Shown in pieces: positions 48,157 through 57,663 of a DNA stretch of 64,000 nt. The DNA lies in NCBI RefSeq assembly GCF_005889725.1, contig NZ_VCKX01000011.1, positions 1-64,000 of the forward strand, written 5' to 3'. Source of the DNA: Nonomuraea zeae. GTDB lineage: Bacteria; Actinomycetota; Actinomycetes; Streptosporangiales; Streptosporangiaceae. Under the pieces are notes generated by a model. It had not been told where the DNA came from, did not search any database, and saw nothing but the letters and a program-made list of their open reading frames with translations. How positions within the stretch are numbered: the first letter of the stretch is position 1; each line of letters begins with the position of its first letter. The position numbers and the translations under genes were made by a program.

Positions 48157-49143
48157 ATGACGGGGAAGGAAGGCTTCGACCGTCGGATCGAACCGTTCCG
48201 GACGGAGCTGCTGGCGTACTGCTACCGGATGCTCGGCTCGGCTCACGACGCAGAGGACTTGGTCCAGGACACGTACCTGAGGGCGTGGCGGGCGCGGGAT
48301 CAGTACGACGACACCCGCAGCTCACTGCGCACCTGGCTCTACCGGATCGCAACCAACGCCTGCCTGACCGCCCTGGAGGTTCACGGTCGCCGACCGCTGC
48401 CGTCGGGGCTGGTGGCCGCGTCGGATCCGCTCGGGCCGCTCGTCCAGGGAGAGCACGCCGCCTGGCTGCAGCCCTTGCCGGACTCGCTGCTGGACGCGGG
48501 CGATCCGGCTGGAGCCGTGATCGACCGCAGCAGCCTGCGCTTGGCGTTCGCCGCCGCCCTCCAGCACCTGTCGGCGCGTCAGCGCGGTGCACTGATCCTG
48601 CGTGACGTGCTCAGCTTTTCCGCGTCCGAAACGGCGGAAATCCTCGGCACCACCGTCGTGTCGGTGAACAGTTCCCTGCAGCGGGCGCGTACCCGCGTCA
48701 AGGAGGTCGGGGTCCGGCAGGAACGGGTCAGCGAGCCGTCCGCGGCCGAGCAGCGCGCCTGGGTCGAACGCTACATGAAGGCGTTCGAGCTCGCCGACAT
48801 CGAGGGTCTCAAGCGGCTGCTCACCGAAGACGTGATCATGGAGATGCCGCCGATGCTCAACTGGTTCTCCGGCCGCGGCAACTACGGCCTGTTCATGGAA
48901 TGGGTCTTCGGGGCGGCCGGGAAGGACTGGCTCCTCAAGGAGGTCACGGCCAACGGCGGCCAGCCCGGATTCGCCGCCTATCAGCGCGTCTCCCACGGGT
49001 ACAACCTGCACACGCTCCAGATCTTCACCGTCACCGACGAGGGCATCACCCGGAACTCGGTCTTCCAGGACCCCGACATCTACGCGACTTTCGGCCTGGC
49101 GGCCAAGCTCGACGACCAGGGACTCGCCATCGCCGGGGCATAG
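48157..49143 (+). CDS. ECF sigma factor with C-terminal SnoaL-like domain (SigX5/TIGR02960-like)
   Basis: A 328-residue protein from ATG 48157 (GGGAG upstream). Region 2 is 'FRTELLAYCYRMLGSAHDAEDLVQDTYLRAW' in parts, region 4 'LQHLSARQRGALILRDVLSFSASETAEILGTTVVSVNSSLQRAR' in parts. From about residue 205 a SnoaL/NTF2-like domain follows ('VERYMKAFELADIEGLKRLLTEDVIMEMPP' in parts, 'LHTLQIFTVTDEGITRNSVF'). In this class the C-terminal domain replaces a separate anti-sigma factor and gates activity. No anti-sigma gene is adjacent, which fits. Confidence 0.9.
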   Translation: MTGKEGFDRRIEPFRTELLAYCYRMLGSAHDAEDLVQDTYLRAWRARDQYDDTRSSLRTWLYRIATNACLTALEVHGRRPLPSGLVAASDPLGPLVQGEHAAWLQPLPDSLLDAGDPAGAVIDRSSLRLAFAAALQHLSARQRGALILRDVLSFSASETAEILGTTVVSVNSSLQRARTRVKEVGVRQERVSEPSAAEQRAWVERYMKAFELADIEGLKRLLTEDVIMEMPPMLNWFSGRGNYGLFMEWVFGAAGKDWLLKEVTANGGQPGFAAYQRVSHGYNLHTLQIFTVTDEGITRNSVFQDPDIYATFGLAAKLDDQGLAIAGA

Positions 49144-49172
49144 TGCGGTGACCGTTCGTTTCCGAGTGTTAT

Positions 49173-49198
49173 CCGCTGGGGCTGGTCGGCCCCAGCGG
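49173..49198 (+). terminator. Hairpin after the sigma factor gene
   Basis: CCGCTGGGG (49173-49181) pairs with CCCCAGCGG (49190-49198), loop of eight, 30 bases after the stop. Confidence 0.7.
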
Positions 49199-49630
49199 GG
49201 TCCGCGTTCGCTCCGGATCAGGGCGCGTTCGTGACGTTGGGCGCCCCGTACTTCGGGGTGCCGGACTCAGGACGGCCCCGAGACGCTCCACGAACCGGAA
49301 GCAGGCGACCCGCCATGACCAGGGGAAACTCCTCAAACGCTCCGGAACAAGCCAAGTCGCCGCACCCGTCGGGAAATGGGCCGAGCTTCCCTGCGGCTGC
49401 TGCTGAGCGCGTCGGGCGGCACGGGCTCATAGGGCGCCAGGTTCGCGCAGCGGCGCAGCGCGCGCAAAGCCGTCATGGCCGAGCATTCTGCACCACCAAA
49501 GATCGGGCACGAAGGTGGATTCCAACACCTCAATCTGAACGCCGACACGAGCACCGACAGCAGGACAAAAATCCGCCTCCTACCAGCCTGACCCTGTGAC
49601 CGCCCGTAGTTTCTAGAGCCCAAACCAACG
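49199..49630. other. Stretch without a supportable gene
   Basis: Frames on both strands here are low-complexity and lack recognisable domains. I see nothing else. Confidence 0.35.
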
Positions 49631-50572
49631 CTAAGCAGTTGATCTAACGGGCTTCTCCAGATCTAGGTTGTGTACCTGGTCCGTCACGGCTGCCAGGAGG
49701 GCGGTCAGCGCGGGTGTGGGTGGGGTGTCTCGGGTGACGGCGACCAGGCGGCGTTTGAGGGGGGATTCGGCGATGTCTCGGATCGCAAGTGCGGGGTCGT
49801 TGCCGGGCAGGGTCAGGGCCGGCATGAGGGCGACGGCAGTCGCGGCGCGGACGAGTTCGAGTTGGACATCGGCGTCGGTGGAGCGGTGCCGGAGGTCGGG
49901 CTCGTAGCCGCCGAGTGCGCGGCAGGTCCCGACGACCATGGCGTGGTGGCCGGTGCCCTCGGCGGAGGCTGCCCAGATGTCGGATCGAAGGTCGGTGACC
50001 GCCACGGATCTCCCGGACTGGGCGAGTGGATGCGCGGCCGGCAGCACGATCTTCAGGTGCTCTTCGAGCAGAAGCGTGAAGCGGAGTCCGGCCGGGCGAG
50101 GGCGGGGGTGGCCGTCGTACTCGTCACCGATAACGAGGTCGACCGCGCCCAGGCGTAGACCTGGCAGGGACTGTTCGAGTTCCAGCTCGAAGATCTCCAC
50201 GCGAACCCGCGGGTGGTCTGCCTTCATGCGGGCCACTGCCGGGATGAGGAGGCGGCGGGCCGCCGATTGCAGACCGCCGGCGCGGACAGTGCCCCGGATG
50301 GCGCCGCTGAGGGTGGCCAGGTCGGCTTCTGCCGCCTCGGCGGCTGACAGCAACACCCGCGCGTGCTGAGCAAGCAGGTGCCCGGCGTCGGTAAGCCGCA
50401 CACCGCGCCCGGCCTTGTCGAGCAGCCGGACGCCGACTTCCTTCTCCAGCAGGGCGAACTGCTGGGAGACCGTGGAAGGGCTGTAGCCCAAAGCCGCGGC
50501 GACTGCGGCCAGCGTGCCTCGTTCCTCGAACTCCCGCAGAAAGCGCAGCCGTCGCAGGTCCAGCTCGATCAT
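49631..50572 (-). CDS. LysR family regulator
   Basis: A 313-residue protein. The N-terminal helix-turn-helix is 'LRRLRFLREFEERGTLAAVAAALGYSPSTVSQQFALLEKEVG' in parts, followed by the linker helix 'GHLLAQHARVLLSAAEAAEADL' and a periplasmic-binding-like effector domain ('LSGAIRGTVRAGGLQSAARRLLIPAVARM'). It should repress or activate the divergent EamA-GntR gene, whose start is 74 bases away. Unremarkable length and motifs. Confidence 0.92.
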   Translation of the reverse strand: MIELDLRRLRFLREFEERGTLAAVAAALGYSPSTVSQQFALLEKEVGVRLLDKAGRGVRLTDAGHLLAQHARVLLSAAEAAEADLATLSGAIRGTVRAGGLQSAARRLLIPAVARMKADHPRVRVEIFELELEQSLPGLRLGAVDLVIGDEYDGHPRPRPAGLRFTLLLEEHLKIVLPAAHPLAQSGRSVAVTDLRSDIWAASAEGTGHHAMVVGTCRALGGYEPDLRHRSTDADVQLELVRAATAVALMPALTLPGNDPALAIRDIAESPLKRRLVAVTRDTPPTPALTALLAAVTDQVHNLDLEKPVRSTA

Positions 50573-50645
50573 GCGGGAATCCTAACGAGTCACCTTCGAA
50601 AATCATCGCTAGACCCGATGGGTCACGTGTCCAATCCTTGGGTGC

Positions 50646-52250
50646 ATGGGTGCAGCACTGTGTCTTTTGTCCGCGGCCGGCTTCGGCGCTATGGCGATCT
50701 TCGGCAAGCTCGCCTACGACGCCGGCGTCTCCCCTGGGGCACTGCTGCTGGTGCGCTTCACCCTGGCCGCCGTCCTGCTCGGGATCGTCCTGCTGGTACG
50801 GCCGGGGCTGCGCCGCGCCGCCTCCGGTTCCCCCCGGGGTGAGGCGGCCGGTCGGCCGGCGATGACGCGCGGCCGAGTGCTGGCCATCGCCATCGGCCTG
50901 GGTGCCATCGGGTATGCCACGCAGGCGAGTCTGTTCTTCTCGGCGCTGCAGCTGATGGACGCATCCCTGCTGGCTCTGATCCTCTACACCTACCCGGTCA
51001 TGGTCACCGTGGCGGCGGTGCTGCTCGGCCGCGACCGGCTCACCCCCGCGCGCGGAGCCGCGCTGGCGGCCGCCTCGGGCGGAACGCTGCTGGTCCTGCT
51101 CGGCGCCGGCGGCGTGAGCTTCCACCCGCTCGGGGCGCTGCTGGCCTTCGCCTCCGCGATCACCTACACCGTCTACATCCTCGTCGCCGACACCGTCGTG
51201 CACCGGCTGGCACCGGTAGTGCTGTCGGCGCTGGTGATGACCGGCGCGGCCGGCACCCTCGGCACCCGCGCCCTGCTCACCAGCGGCGTCGATCTCGGCT
51301 TCGGGGTGTCGGGGTGGCTCTGGCTGGCCTGCATCGCCGTGGCCTCCACCGTCGTGGCGATGCTGACCTTCTTCGCCGGGCTCAAGCGCACCGGCCCGTC
51401 GACCGCCGCCATCCTGTCCACCTTCGAGCCCGTCGTCACCGCCACACTGGCCGCGCTCATCCTTGGCGAGTCCCTGACCCCGGTACAGCTCGCCGGCGGC
51501 GCGCTGGTGTTGTCGTCCGTGGTCATCCTCCAGCTCCGACGCACCGGCACCCGCCGCCAGGACCAGAGCTTGCGCCCGGCGTCCGACCAACCCGACCTTG
51601 GACCCACCAGACCTCGGATCCAGGGCGCGATCATGAGGGGCGAGCACGCCCCGGGCGAGGCGCTCAAACCGCAGCAGCTGGCCCAGCAGCACGAGGTCAG
51701 CCTGGCCGTCGTACGCGAGGCCCTGGTGCGGCTGGTCGGCGAGGGCATCGCGGTGCGGCTGCCCAACCGCGGCTTCGCCGTCCCCGACTTCTCGGACCGG
51801 CGGTGGCAGGAGATCGCGGAGGCCCGCCGTACGGTCGAGCCGGTCATGCTGCGCCTGGCGATCGAGCGCGGCGACCTCGACTGGGAGGCACGGGTACGCG
51901 CGGCCCACCACCGCCTGACCCGCACACCGGCGTACGTGCCCGAGGAAGGCGAGTACTACAGCAGCGCCTGGTCAGAGGCACACCGCGTCTTCCACCGGAC
52001 GCTGCTGGACGGGTGCGGCAACCTCGTGCTGCTCGACACGTTCGACCGGCTGTGGACGGCCGGCGAGCTGGCCCGCCGCTGGTCGGCGCAGCGCACGCCC
52101 GACCGCGACGGCGTCGCGGAGCACCGCCGGCTGGAGGAGGCGGCGCTGGCCCGTGACGCCGACACCGCCGCCGACGTGCTGGCCCAGCACCTGACGCTGA
52201 CGGTCGCCGCACTCACATCCACGCCTGAGCACGTCGGGCAACAGTCCTGA
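50646..52250 (+). CDS. EamA transporter fused to a GntR regulator
   Basis: A 534-residue protein in one open frame. Residues 1-300 are a ten-helix drug/metabolite exporter: 'LCLLSAAGFGAMAIFGKLAYDAG', 'LSTFEPVVTATLAALILGESL' and 'LAGGALVLSSVVILQL' are the EamA repeats. After a 25-residue linker, residues 325-534 are a GntR winged helix ('IQGAIMRGEHAPGEALKPQQLAQQ', 'SLAVVREALVRLVGEGIAVRL') with an FCD-type effector domain ('EAHRVFHRTLLDGCGNLVLLDTFDRLW'). Normally these are separate genes. A membrane-tethered regulator or a recent loss of a stop codon are both possible. It is divergent from LysR. Confidence 0.85.
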   Translation: MGAALCLLSAAGFGAMAIFGKLAYDAGVSPGALLLVRFTLAAVLLGIVLLVRPGLRRAASGSPRGEAAGRPAMTRGRVLAIAIGLGAIGYATQASLFFSALQLMDASLLALILYTYPVMVTVAAVLLGRDRLTPARGAALAAASGGTLLVLLGAGGVSFHPLGALLAFASAITYTVYILVADTVVHRLAPVVLSALVMTGAAGTLGTRALLTSGVDLGFGVSGWLWLACIAVASTVVAMLTFFAGLKRTGPSTAAILSTFEPVVTATLAALILGESLTPVQLAGGALVLSSVVILQLRRTGTRRQDQSLRPASDQPDLGPTRPRIQGAIMRGEHAPGEALKPQQLAQQHEVSLAVVREALVRLVGEGIAVRLPNRGFAVPDFSDRRWQEIAEARRTVEPVMLRLAIERGDLDWEARVRAAHHRLTRTPAYVPEEGEYYSSAWSEAHRVFHRTLLDGCGNLVLLDTFDRLWTAGELARRWSAQRTPDRDGVAEHRRLEEAALARDADTAADVLAQHLTLTVAALTSTPEHVGQQS

Positions 52251-52275
52251 CCCCGCGACGACATCCCCATCCTGG

Positions 52276-54201
52276 TCACGCCGGAGCGGGTTCCGGCTCG
52301 TCGTCCCCCAGCCGGCCGAAGCGCCATTCGCCTTCGCCGAGCAGCTCGAGTTCGTGGGTGTGGTGCTGCTCGACCGTCGAGCGGTGGCTGACGCTGACGA
52401 CGATGGTCTCGGGCAGCTCCGACCGCAGCAGTCGATAGAGGTTGAATTCCAGGTCCTCGTCCAACGCCGAGGTCGACTCGTCGAGGAACACCACCTTCGG
52501 CTTCGTCAGCAGGATCCGGGCGAACGCGATCCGCTGCTGCTCGCCCGGGGAAAGCACCTTGGCCCAGTCCTGCGCCTCGTCGAGCCGGTGCGTGAGGTGC
52601 GCCAGCGCGACCTTCTGCAGGGTGCCGCGCAGGGTCTCGTCATCGACGGTGCCTTCGTTGCCGGGATATGTGACGACGGCACGCAGGTCACCCAGCGGCA
52701 CGTAGGGCAGCTGCGACAGGAACATCGTCTCGTTGGGTCCGCACGGCCGGGTCAGCGTGCCGGTGGTGAACGGCCACAACTCGGCAAGGCTGCGCAACAG
52801 CGTGGTCTTGCCGCTGCCCGACGGCCCGGTGACGACCAGCGTGTCACCCACTTCGAGCCGCATGTCGAGCGGCTTGATCAGCTGCACGCCATCGGGGGTG
52901 CGGACCTCGACGGCCTTGAGCCGAACGGTCCCGTCGGCGCACGGCAGCGTCGTCACCTCCGGCAACGCCCTGGCCTCTTCGTCGGCGACGACCAGACCGT
53001 GAAGCCGGATGATCGCCGCCCGGTAGCCGGCGAAGGCGTCGTAGGCGTTGCGGAAGAACGAGAGACCGCTCTGGATCTCGTTGAACGCCGATGCCGACTG
53101 GGTGAGATCGCCGAGGCGGATCTCGCCGGCGAACAGCCGGGGTGCCTGGAGGAGATAGGGCAGGGGCACGATGCTCTGGCTGATCGAGTAGTTCCAGGCG
53201 TTGAAGCCGATGGTCCTGTTCAGATACCGCTTGTAGTTGACGACGACGGGGGCGAACAGGCGCCGCAGCCCTGAGCGCTCCGCGACCTCGCCGCGATAGA
53301 ACGCGACCGCCTCCGCCGCATCGCGCAGGCGCACCAGGGCGTACCGGAACGCCGCGTTGAACTTCTCGTTCCGGAAGGCCAGCCAGATGATCGGCCTGCC
53401 GATCCAGAACGCGATGGCGGAGGCGATGAGGACGTAGACCAGGCCGATCCAGAACATCGCCTTGGGAATCTCGACCCCGAAGCCGGAAAGCGTGCCCGAG
53501 AGATTCCACAGGATCGCCGTGAACGACACGATCGAGGTGACCGCCGAGATCGCGCCGAACAGCAGCGTGCTGGACGTGCCCCCGTTGCTCGGAAGGTTGG
53601 GCAGAGGTCCGTATCCGGCGGTGACCAGGTCGATGTCGGACTGAATACGCTGGTCCGGGTTGTCGATGGTGTCGTCGATGAATCGCGACCGGTAGTAGGC
53701 CCTGCCGTCCAGCCAGTCTCCGGTCAGCCGGTCGGTCAGCCAGGCGCGCCAGGCCAGCACGAACCGCTGGAGCAGGAACAGATCCAGCAGCAGCCGGGCG
53801 ACGTGGATCGCCGCCAGGATGCAGAAGATCCACAGGGACATCCAGAAGCCGCGTTCGCCGGAGTCCTTCACCTGGCTGTCGTGGACGGCGATGCCCTGGA
53901 CCGCGACCTGGAGGCTGGACAGCATGTCGTTGCCCTGGTAACTGAGCAGCACGTTCAGCCGGACGCCGGTGACCACCGACAGCAGCAGGGCGCCGAGCCC
54001 GAGCCAGACCTTGACGCTTCCTCGGCCGGCGAAGTACGCACCGGTGATGCGCGTGAATTGCCGGCCCCACGTCGTGAAGAGGCCGATCAGCACGAGGACC
54101 GCCAGAGTGCACATCGCGGCGATCGCCCAGGCTTCGGCGATCCACACCAGCGACGTCCAGACCTCAGAGCCCCAGTCGAGCGATGGGGTGAACAACTCCA
54201 T
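52276..54201 (-). CDS. SbmA/BacA-type ABC transporter, permease fused to ATPase
   Basis: A 641-residue half transporter. Residues 1-390 form an SbmA/BacA-like membrane region with about six helices ('[24 protein letters not shown]', '[21 protein letters not shown]', '[22 protein letters not shown]' as the EAA-like element). The ATPase carries Walker A '[11 protein letters not shown]' near 460, signature '[15 protein letters not shown]' near 550, Walker B '[14 protein letters not shown]' and the switch His in '[10 protein letters not shown]'. Relatives (YddA, ABCD type) move peptides, fatty acyl compounds or cobalamin. The substrate is open. It is divergent from the SigE-type gene. Confidence 0.9.
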   Translation of the reverse strand: MELFTPSLDWGSEVWTSLVWIAEAWAIAAMCTLAVLVLIGLFTTWGRQFTRITGAYFAGRGSVKVWLGLGALLLSVVTGVRLNVLLSYQGNDMLSSLQVAVQGIAVHDSQVKDSGERGFWMSLWIFCILAAIHVARLLLDLFLLQRFVLAWRAWLTDRLTGDWLDGRAYYRSRFIDDTIDNPDQRIQSDIDLVTAGYGPLPNLPSNGGTSSTLLFGAISAVTSIVSFTAILWNLSGTLSGFGVEIPKAMFWIGLVYVLIASAIAFWIGRPIIWLAFRNEKFNAAFRYALVRLRDAAEAVAFYRGEVAERSGLRRLFAPVVVNYKRYLNRTIGFNAWNYSISQSIVPLPYLLQAPRLFAGEIRLGDLTQSASAFNEIQSGLSFFRNAYDAFAGYRAAIIRLHGLVVADEEARALPEVTTLPCADGTVRLKAVEVRTPDGVQLIKPLDMRLEVGDTLVVTGPSGSGKTTLLRSLAELWPFTTGTLTRPCGPNETMFLSQLPYVPLGDLRAVVTYPGNEGTVDDETLRGTLQKVALAHLTHRLDEAQDWAKVLSPGEQQRIAFARILLTKPKVVFLDESTSALDEDLEFNLYRLLRSELPETIVVSVSHRSTVEQHHTHELELLGEGEWRFGRLGDDEPEPAPA

Positions 54202-54254
54202 TCCGGAAACGTATCGGCACAGAGAGTGACGGGCATCCTGGACGGCCCAATTTC

Positions 54255-54290
54255 GCGAGAGTTAGCGAGACTTCACGAGAGCTCGCGAGG
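54255..54290. promoter_or_regulatory. Four GCGAGA direct repeats, exact 10-bp period
   Basis: GCGAGA at 54255, GCGAGA at 54265, ACGAGA at 54275 and GCGAGG at 54285 are spaced exactly one helical turn apart. They lie between the divergent ABC gene (start 54201) and SigE-type sigma gene (start 54382). A TCGCGAG/CTCGCGA inverted pair (54253-54259, 54282-54288) overlaps the array. A regulator binding one DNA face, SARP- or response-regulator-like, is the likely reader. Confidence 0.55.
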
Positions 54291-54381
54291 GCGAGCCGTT
54301 CTCGTGCTTCGCGCCTTCTCAAGAGTGCCAACCTTTTGCCGCGCCCACCACGTCTGGAGAGTACCGACCTGAGGAGAGACG

Positions 54382-54918
54382 TTGGATCGCGATGCCAGTT
54401 TCCAGGCGTTCGTGGATGCTCACCAACGCCCGTTGATGCGCCTGGCCTACCTGCTCACCGGAGAGGCCCACCTCGCAGAGGACCTCTTGCAGAGCGTGCT
54501 GGTACGCATGATCGGGCGATGGGCGAAGTTACGCCATATCGACAATCTTGCCGCTTATGCCCGCAGGACCATGGTGAACCAGCACATCTCGTGGCGGCGG
54601 CGTCGCGGTTCCGGCGAGGTGCCGAGCGCCGAGCCGCCCGACCGCGCCTACTCCCCCGAGGATTCCGCAGTCCTGCGGATCGTCCTGCGCCAGGCGCTCA
54701 TGCGGCTGACGCCCAAGCAGCGCGCGGTGATCGTCCTGCGCTTCTACGAGGACCGGACCGAGCGTGACGTCGCCGACCTGCTGGGATGCTCCATCGGCAC
54801 CGTGAAGAGCCAGGCACACCACGCCCTGGCCCGCCTGCGCGCGCTGGCGCCCGAGCTGGCGCCGAGACTGCCCGTTCTGGACGACGACCCGGCCCATGTT
54901 GAGGGGGCACGCCGATGA
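54382..54918 (+). CDS. SigE-family ECF sigma factor
   Basis: A 178-residue sigma factor starting at TTG 54382 with GAGGAG five bases upstream. Region 2 is 'FVDAHQRPLMRLAYLLTGEAHLAEDLLQSVLVRM' in parts, with 'NLAAYARRTMVNQHISWRRRR'; region 4 is 'RLTPKQRAVIVLRFYEDRTERDVADLLGCSIGTVKSQAHHALARL' in parts. This matches the TIGR02983 (SigE, actinobacterial) pattern. The next gene overlaps by four bases and encodes a membrane protein in the anti-sigma position. Confidence 0.92.
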   Translation: MDRDASFQAFVDAHQRPLMRLAYLLTGEAHLAEDLLQSVLVRMIGRWAKLRHIDNLAAYARRTMVNQHISWRRRRGSGEVPSAEPPDRAYSPEDSAVLRIVLRQALMRLTPKQRAVIVLRFYEDRTERDVADLLGCSIGTVKSQAHHALARLRALAPELAPRLPVLDDDPAHVEGARR

Positions 54919-55994
54919 CCTGGCTCGGAGAACAGCTCGGCCGCATCGCGGACGAGATGCCGGAGCGCGACCTGGCCGCCAAGGCCATCGAGATCCATCA
55001 GCGACGGCGGCGCAACATCATGGCGCTCACCGCCGCCGTGGTGGTCGTCGTCACCGTGCTCGCCGCCACCGTCGGGGTGCGGGCGCTGCCCGCGGAGCCC
55101 CGCGCCGCCGCCCGCCCGTCCAGTCCGCCCGAGCTGTCCACCATCAGGGTCGGCGTGGTGCCGGACGTGGAGTCCGCGCCCGTGTACGTGGCCCTCACCA
55201 AGGGCTTTTTCGCGGAGGAAGGGCTGACGGTGCGGCCGACGGCCATCACCGGCCCGGCGGCCGCGGTGCCCTCGGTGGAAAGCGGCGCGCTGGATCTGGC
55301 GCAGACCGATTACGCCACGGTCTTCGACGTGAACGAGGCGGGCAAAAGGTTCAAGATCGTCTCCAGCCTGTACCAGGCCGCGCCAGGAAGCTTCGCGATC
55401 GTCGTCGACGCCAAGTCGAAGATCAGGACGATGTCCGACCTCAAGCGCAAGAGGATCGCGATCCCGAACATCACGGGGCTCGGGCTGTTGGCGCTGACGG
55501 CCGCACTGAAGCGGGCCGGGCTGACGTTGAGGGACGTCGTGCTGGTCGAAAGGCCCTATCCGGACGTGCTCCACCCGATGAGCAACGGACAGTTCGACGC
55601 CGCGCTGCTGGCCGAGCCGTTCGTCACCCTGGGCCGCGCGACCAGGGGCACGCGGACGGTGGATGACGTGATGACCAAGGAGCTCGCGAGCCTGCACACC
55701 GCGGGCATGACGGCCACCGACCGGTGGATCCAGGCGAACCCTCGCACGCTGGCGGCCTTCCAGCGCGCGCTGGCCAAGGCGCAGCGCCTGATCGCGAGCG
55801 ATCCGCGGCAGGTGGTCGAGGTGCTGCCTACCTACACGAAGATCTCCCGGGAGATGGCGGCAGGCGTCGCACTCGGCTCCTATCCCGACAAGCTGGACCG
55901 GGCAGAACTCCAGCGGGTGGCCGATCTGGCCCGCGCTTACAAGTTGCTCCGACGCCCGGCAGATCTCGGGAGCGCAGTCGTGAGGAACGGGTGA
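54915..55994 (+). CDS. Membrane-anchored NMT1/THI5-like binding protein in anti-sigma position
   Basis: A 359-residue protein. A 33-residue cytoplasmic segment ('WLGEQLGRIADEMPERDLAAKAIEIHQRRRR' in parts) leads to one membrane helix at about 35-57 ('IMALTAAVVVVVTVLAATVG') and then an extracytoplasmic NitT/TauT-type binding domain ('IRVGVVPDVESAPVYVALTKGFFAEEGLTV' in parts, 'GALDLAQTDYATVFDV', 'FDAALLAEPFVTLGRA'). SigE-type sigma genes are normally followed by small anti-sigma proteins with such a cytoplasmic stub. Here the outside part is a solute-binding protein, so ligand sensing could gate the sigma factor. No permease or ATPase gene of a NitT/TauT system is adjacent. Function is inference. 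Confidence 0.75.
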   Translation: MTWLGEQLGRIADEMPERDLAAKAIEIHQRRRRNIMALTAAVVVVVTVLAATVGVRALPAEPRAAARPSSPPELSTIRVGVVPDVESAPVYVALTKGFFAEEGLTVRPTAITGPAAAVPSVESGALDLAQTDYATVFDVNEAGKRFKIVSSLYQAAPGSFAIVVDAKSKIRTMSDLKRKRIAIPNITGLGLLALTAALKRAGLTLRDVVLVERPYPDVLHPMSNGQFDAALLAEPFVTLGRATRGTRTVDDVMTKELASLHTAGMTATDRWIQANPRTLAAFQRALAKAQRLIASDPRQVVEVLPTYTKISREMAAGVALGSYPDKLDRAELQRVADLARAYKLLRRPADLGSAVVRNG

Positions 55995-56052
55995 GCTCGC
56001 CCCGCCCTGAGCCACGGACCAAGATGGCATGGGTACGCCCGTGATCGCGGGT

Positions 56053-57663
56053 TCAAGGGGTCGGCAGGTCGCGCCGTCCGAAGCCGGCCAGGCCGACCGC
56101 GACCAGGGCCGCCGCTCCGACGGTCATGACGACCAGTGGTGTGGCCGTCAGGTCCGCGCCGGGAAGCTTCGGTACGTGCTCGAAGACCGACAGGTCGATG
56201 AACCACCGGTCGAGCTGCAGCTCCCCGCCGATCCAGCCGAACAGCATGCTCACCATGGCCACCGCGAACGCACCGGCGACCAGCCGGGGCAGCAGCCCGT
56301 ACAGTGCGAACGCGAGCCCGGTGAACACCCACACCACGGGGAGCTGTACGAGCGCGGCGGTCAGCAGCCGGGGCAGTTCGCGGGCGACGTCGCCGGTGTT
56401 GAGTCCGTGGGCCAGACCGGCGGCAGCCCCGAAGGCCACGACGCCGAGGGCCGGGCCGAGCAGCGTGAAGGCGACGTGGCTGCCGGCCCAGCGCAGCCGG
56501 CTCACCGGCGTGGCCAGCAGGGGTTCGGCCCGCCCGTCGCGCTCCTCGTTCCTGAGCAGCAGTGTGGCCTGGATCGCGAAGCAGGCGCTGACCAGGCCGA
56601 GCATGGTCATCATGGGAACGAGGAACTGGTCGACGAGCGTGCCAGGCCCGCCGAGCCGGGCCAGCACCTCTCGTGCCGCGGCGCCGCTGTTGTCCATCAG
56701 CGTGCCGAGGCTCGCCGACATCGCGCCGATCACGAGCCCGACCAGGGCGAGGCCCACGGTCCTGCTGATCAGCGGGCCTCGGTGCAGCCGCCAGGCCAGC
56801 GCCAGCGGGCCGCGCAGGCGGGGACCGGCGCCGGCCGGGCCCAGGCGGGCCTGGAACATGCCGCTGCCGAGGTCGCGCCGCGCCGACAGCGCCACGGCCA
56901 GCGCACCGAGCGCGGTGACGGCGGCGGCCGCGAGCGCGAGGACCCACCAGCGTTCCCCGCTGAAGGGCCGCAGCGCCTCCGCCCAGCCGAGCGGCGTCAG
57001 CCATGACACCCAGGCGGGCCCGTCGCCCCGCTGCGCCGCGATGTCCCCGATGCCGCGCAGGATGAGCGCGCCGCCGAGCACGCTGATCCCGATGGCGCGC
57101 GCGCCGCCCGCGCCGGTCGTGAGCTGCGCGGTCACGGCGCCGATCGCGGCGAACACGCAGCCGGCCGTCGCGAACCCGAGCCCGAGCGCGAAGGAACCCG
57201 CCGCCGGCAGGTCCTGGCCGACCAGCGCCAGTGCCGACACGACACCGAGGACGAGGCTGGCCCCGCAGGTGACGACGAGGGTGGCGGCCAGGTTCGCGTG
57301 CCGCGCCACCGCGGTGGCTCCCACCAGCTCGCGCCGCCCGGCCTCCTCTTCCGTACGCGTGTGCCTGATGACCGTGAGCAGGGCGATCAGAGCGACCATG
57401 ACCGTGACGAACCCCGACCGCCAGGCGACGAGCTCGCCGAGGCCGGAGCCGTTCAGCGCGCCGTAGGCGACGGTGAAGGCCCTGGTGTGGACGCTGGTCT
57501 CGTAGTAGACCTGGCGGGCCTCGGCCGTGGGGTACGCGCCGGTGAACGCCCCGACGAACACCATCGGGACCAGGCAGATGAACCCGACCCACAGGGGCAG
57601 CAGCACGCGATCGCGCCGCAGCACCAGGCGGATGAGCTGTCCCGTGCCGGTGAACGCGTTCAT
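56053..57663 (-). CDS. ABC-2 type exporter permease (polyketide-antibiotic exporter type)
   Basis: A 536-residue membrane protein from ATG 57663 with about twelve helices in two halves: '[23 protein letters not shown]' in parts, '[23 protein letters not shown]', '[19 protein letters not shown]', and in the second half '[26 protein letters not shown]'. The duplicated 'EE..GR.EPLL' block is the hallmark of exporters of polyketide antibiotics. It pairs with the ATPase gene upstream, whose stop overlaps its ATG. It should export a hydrophobic compound; expression is likely under the TetR gene that opens the operon. Confidence 0.9.
   Translation of the reverse strand: MNAFTGTGQLIRLVLRRDRVLLPLWVGFICLVPMVFVGAFTGAYPTAEARQVYYETSVHTRAFTVAYGALNGSGLGELVAWRSGFVTVMVALIALLTVIRHTRTEEEAGRRELVGATAVARHANLAATLVVTCGASLVLGVVSALALVGQDLPAAGSFALGLGFATAGCVFAAIGAVTAQLTTGAGGARAIGISVLGGALILRGIGDIAAQRGDGPAWVSWLTPLGWAEALRPFSGERWWVLALAAAAVTALGALAVALSARRDLGSGMFQARLGPAGAGPRLRGPLALAWRLHRGPLISRTVGLALVGLVIGAMSASLGTLMDNSGAAAREVLARLGGPGTLVDQFLVPMMTMLGLVSACFAIQATLLLRNEERDGRAEPLLATPVSRLRWAGSHVAFTLLGPALGVVAFGAAAGLAHGLNTGDVARELPRLLTAALVQLPVVWVFTGLAFALYGLLPRLVAGAFAVAMVSMLFGWIGGELQLDRWFIDLSVFEHVPKLPGADLTATPLVVMTVGAAALVAVGLAGFGRRDLPTP

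Noticed and set aside
54744-56030. 428-residue minus-strand frame
   Set aside because: Lies opposite the SigE-type sigma and NMT1-like genes, is rich in Arg/His/Gly and has no recognisable motif.
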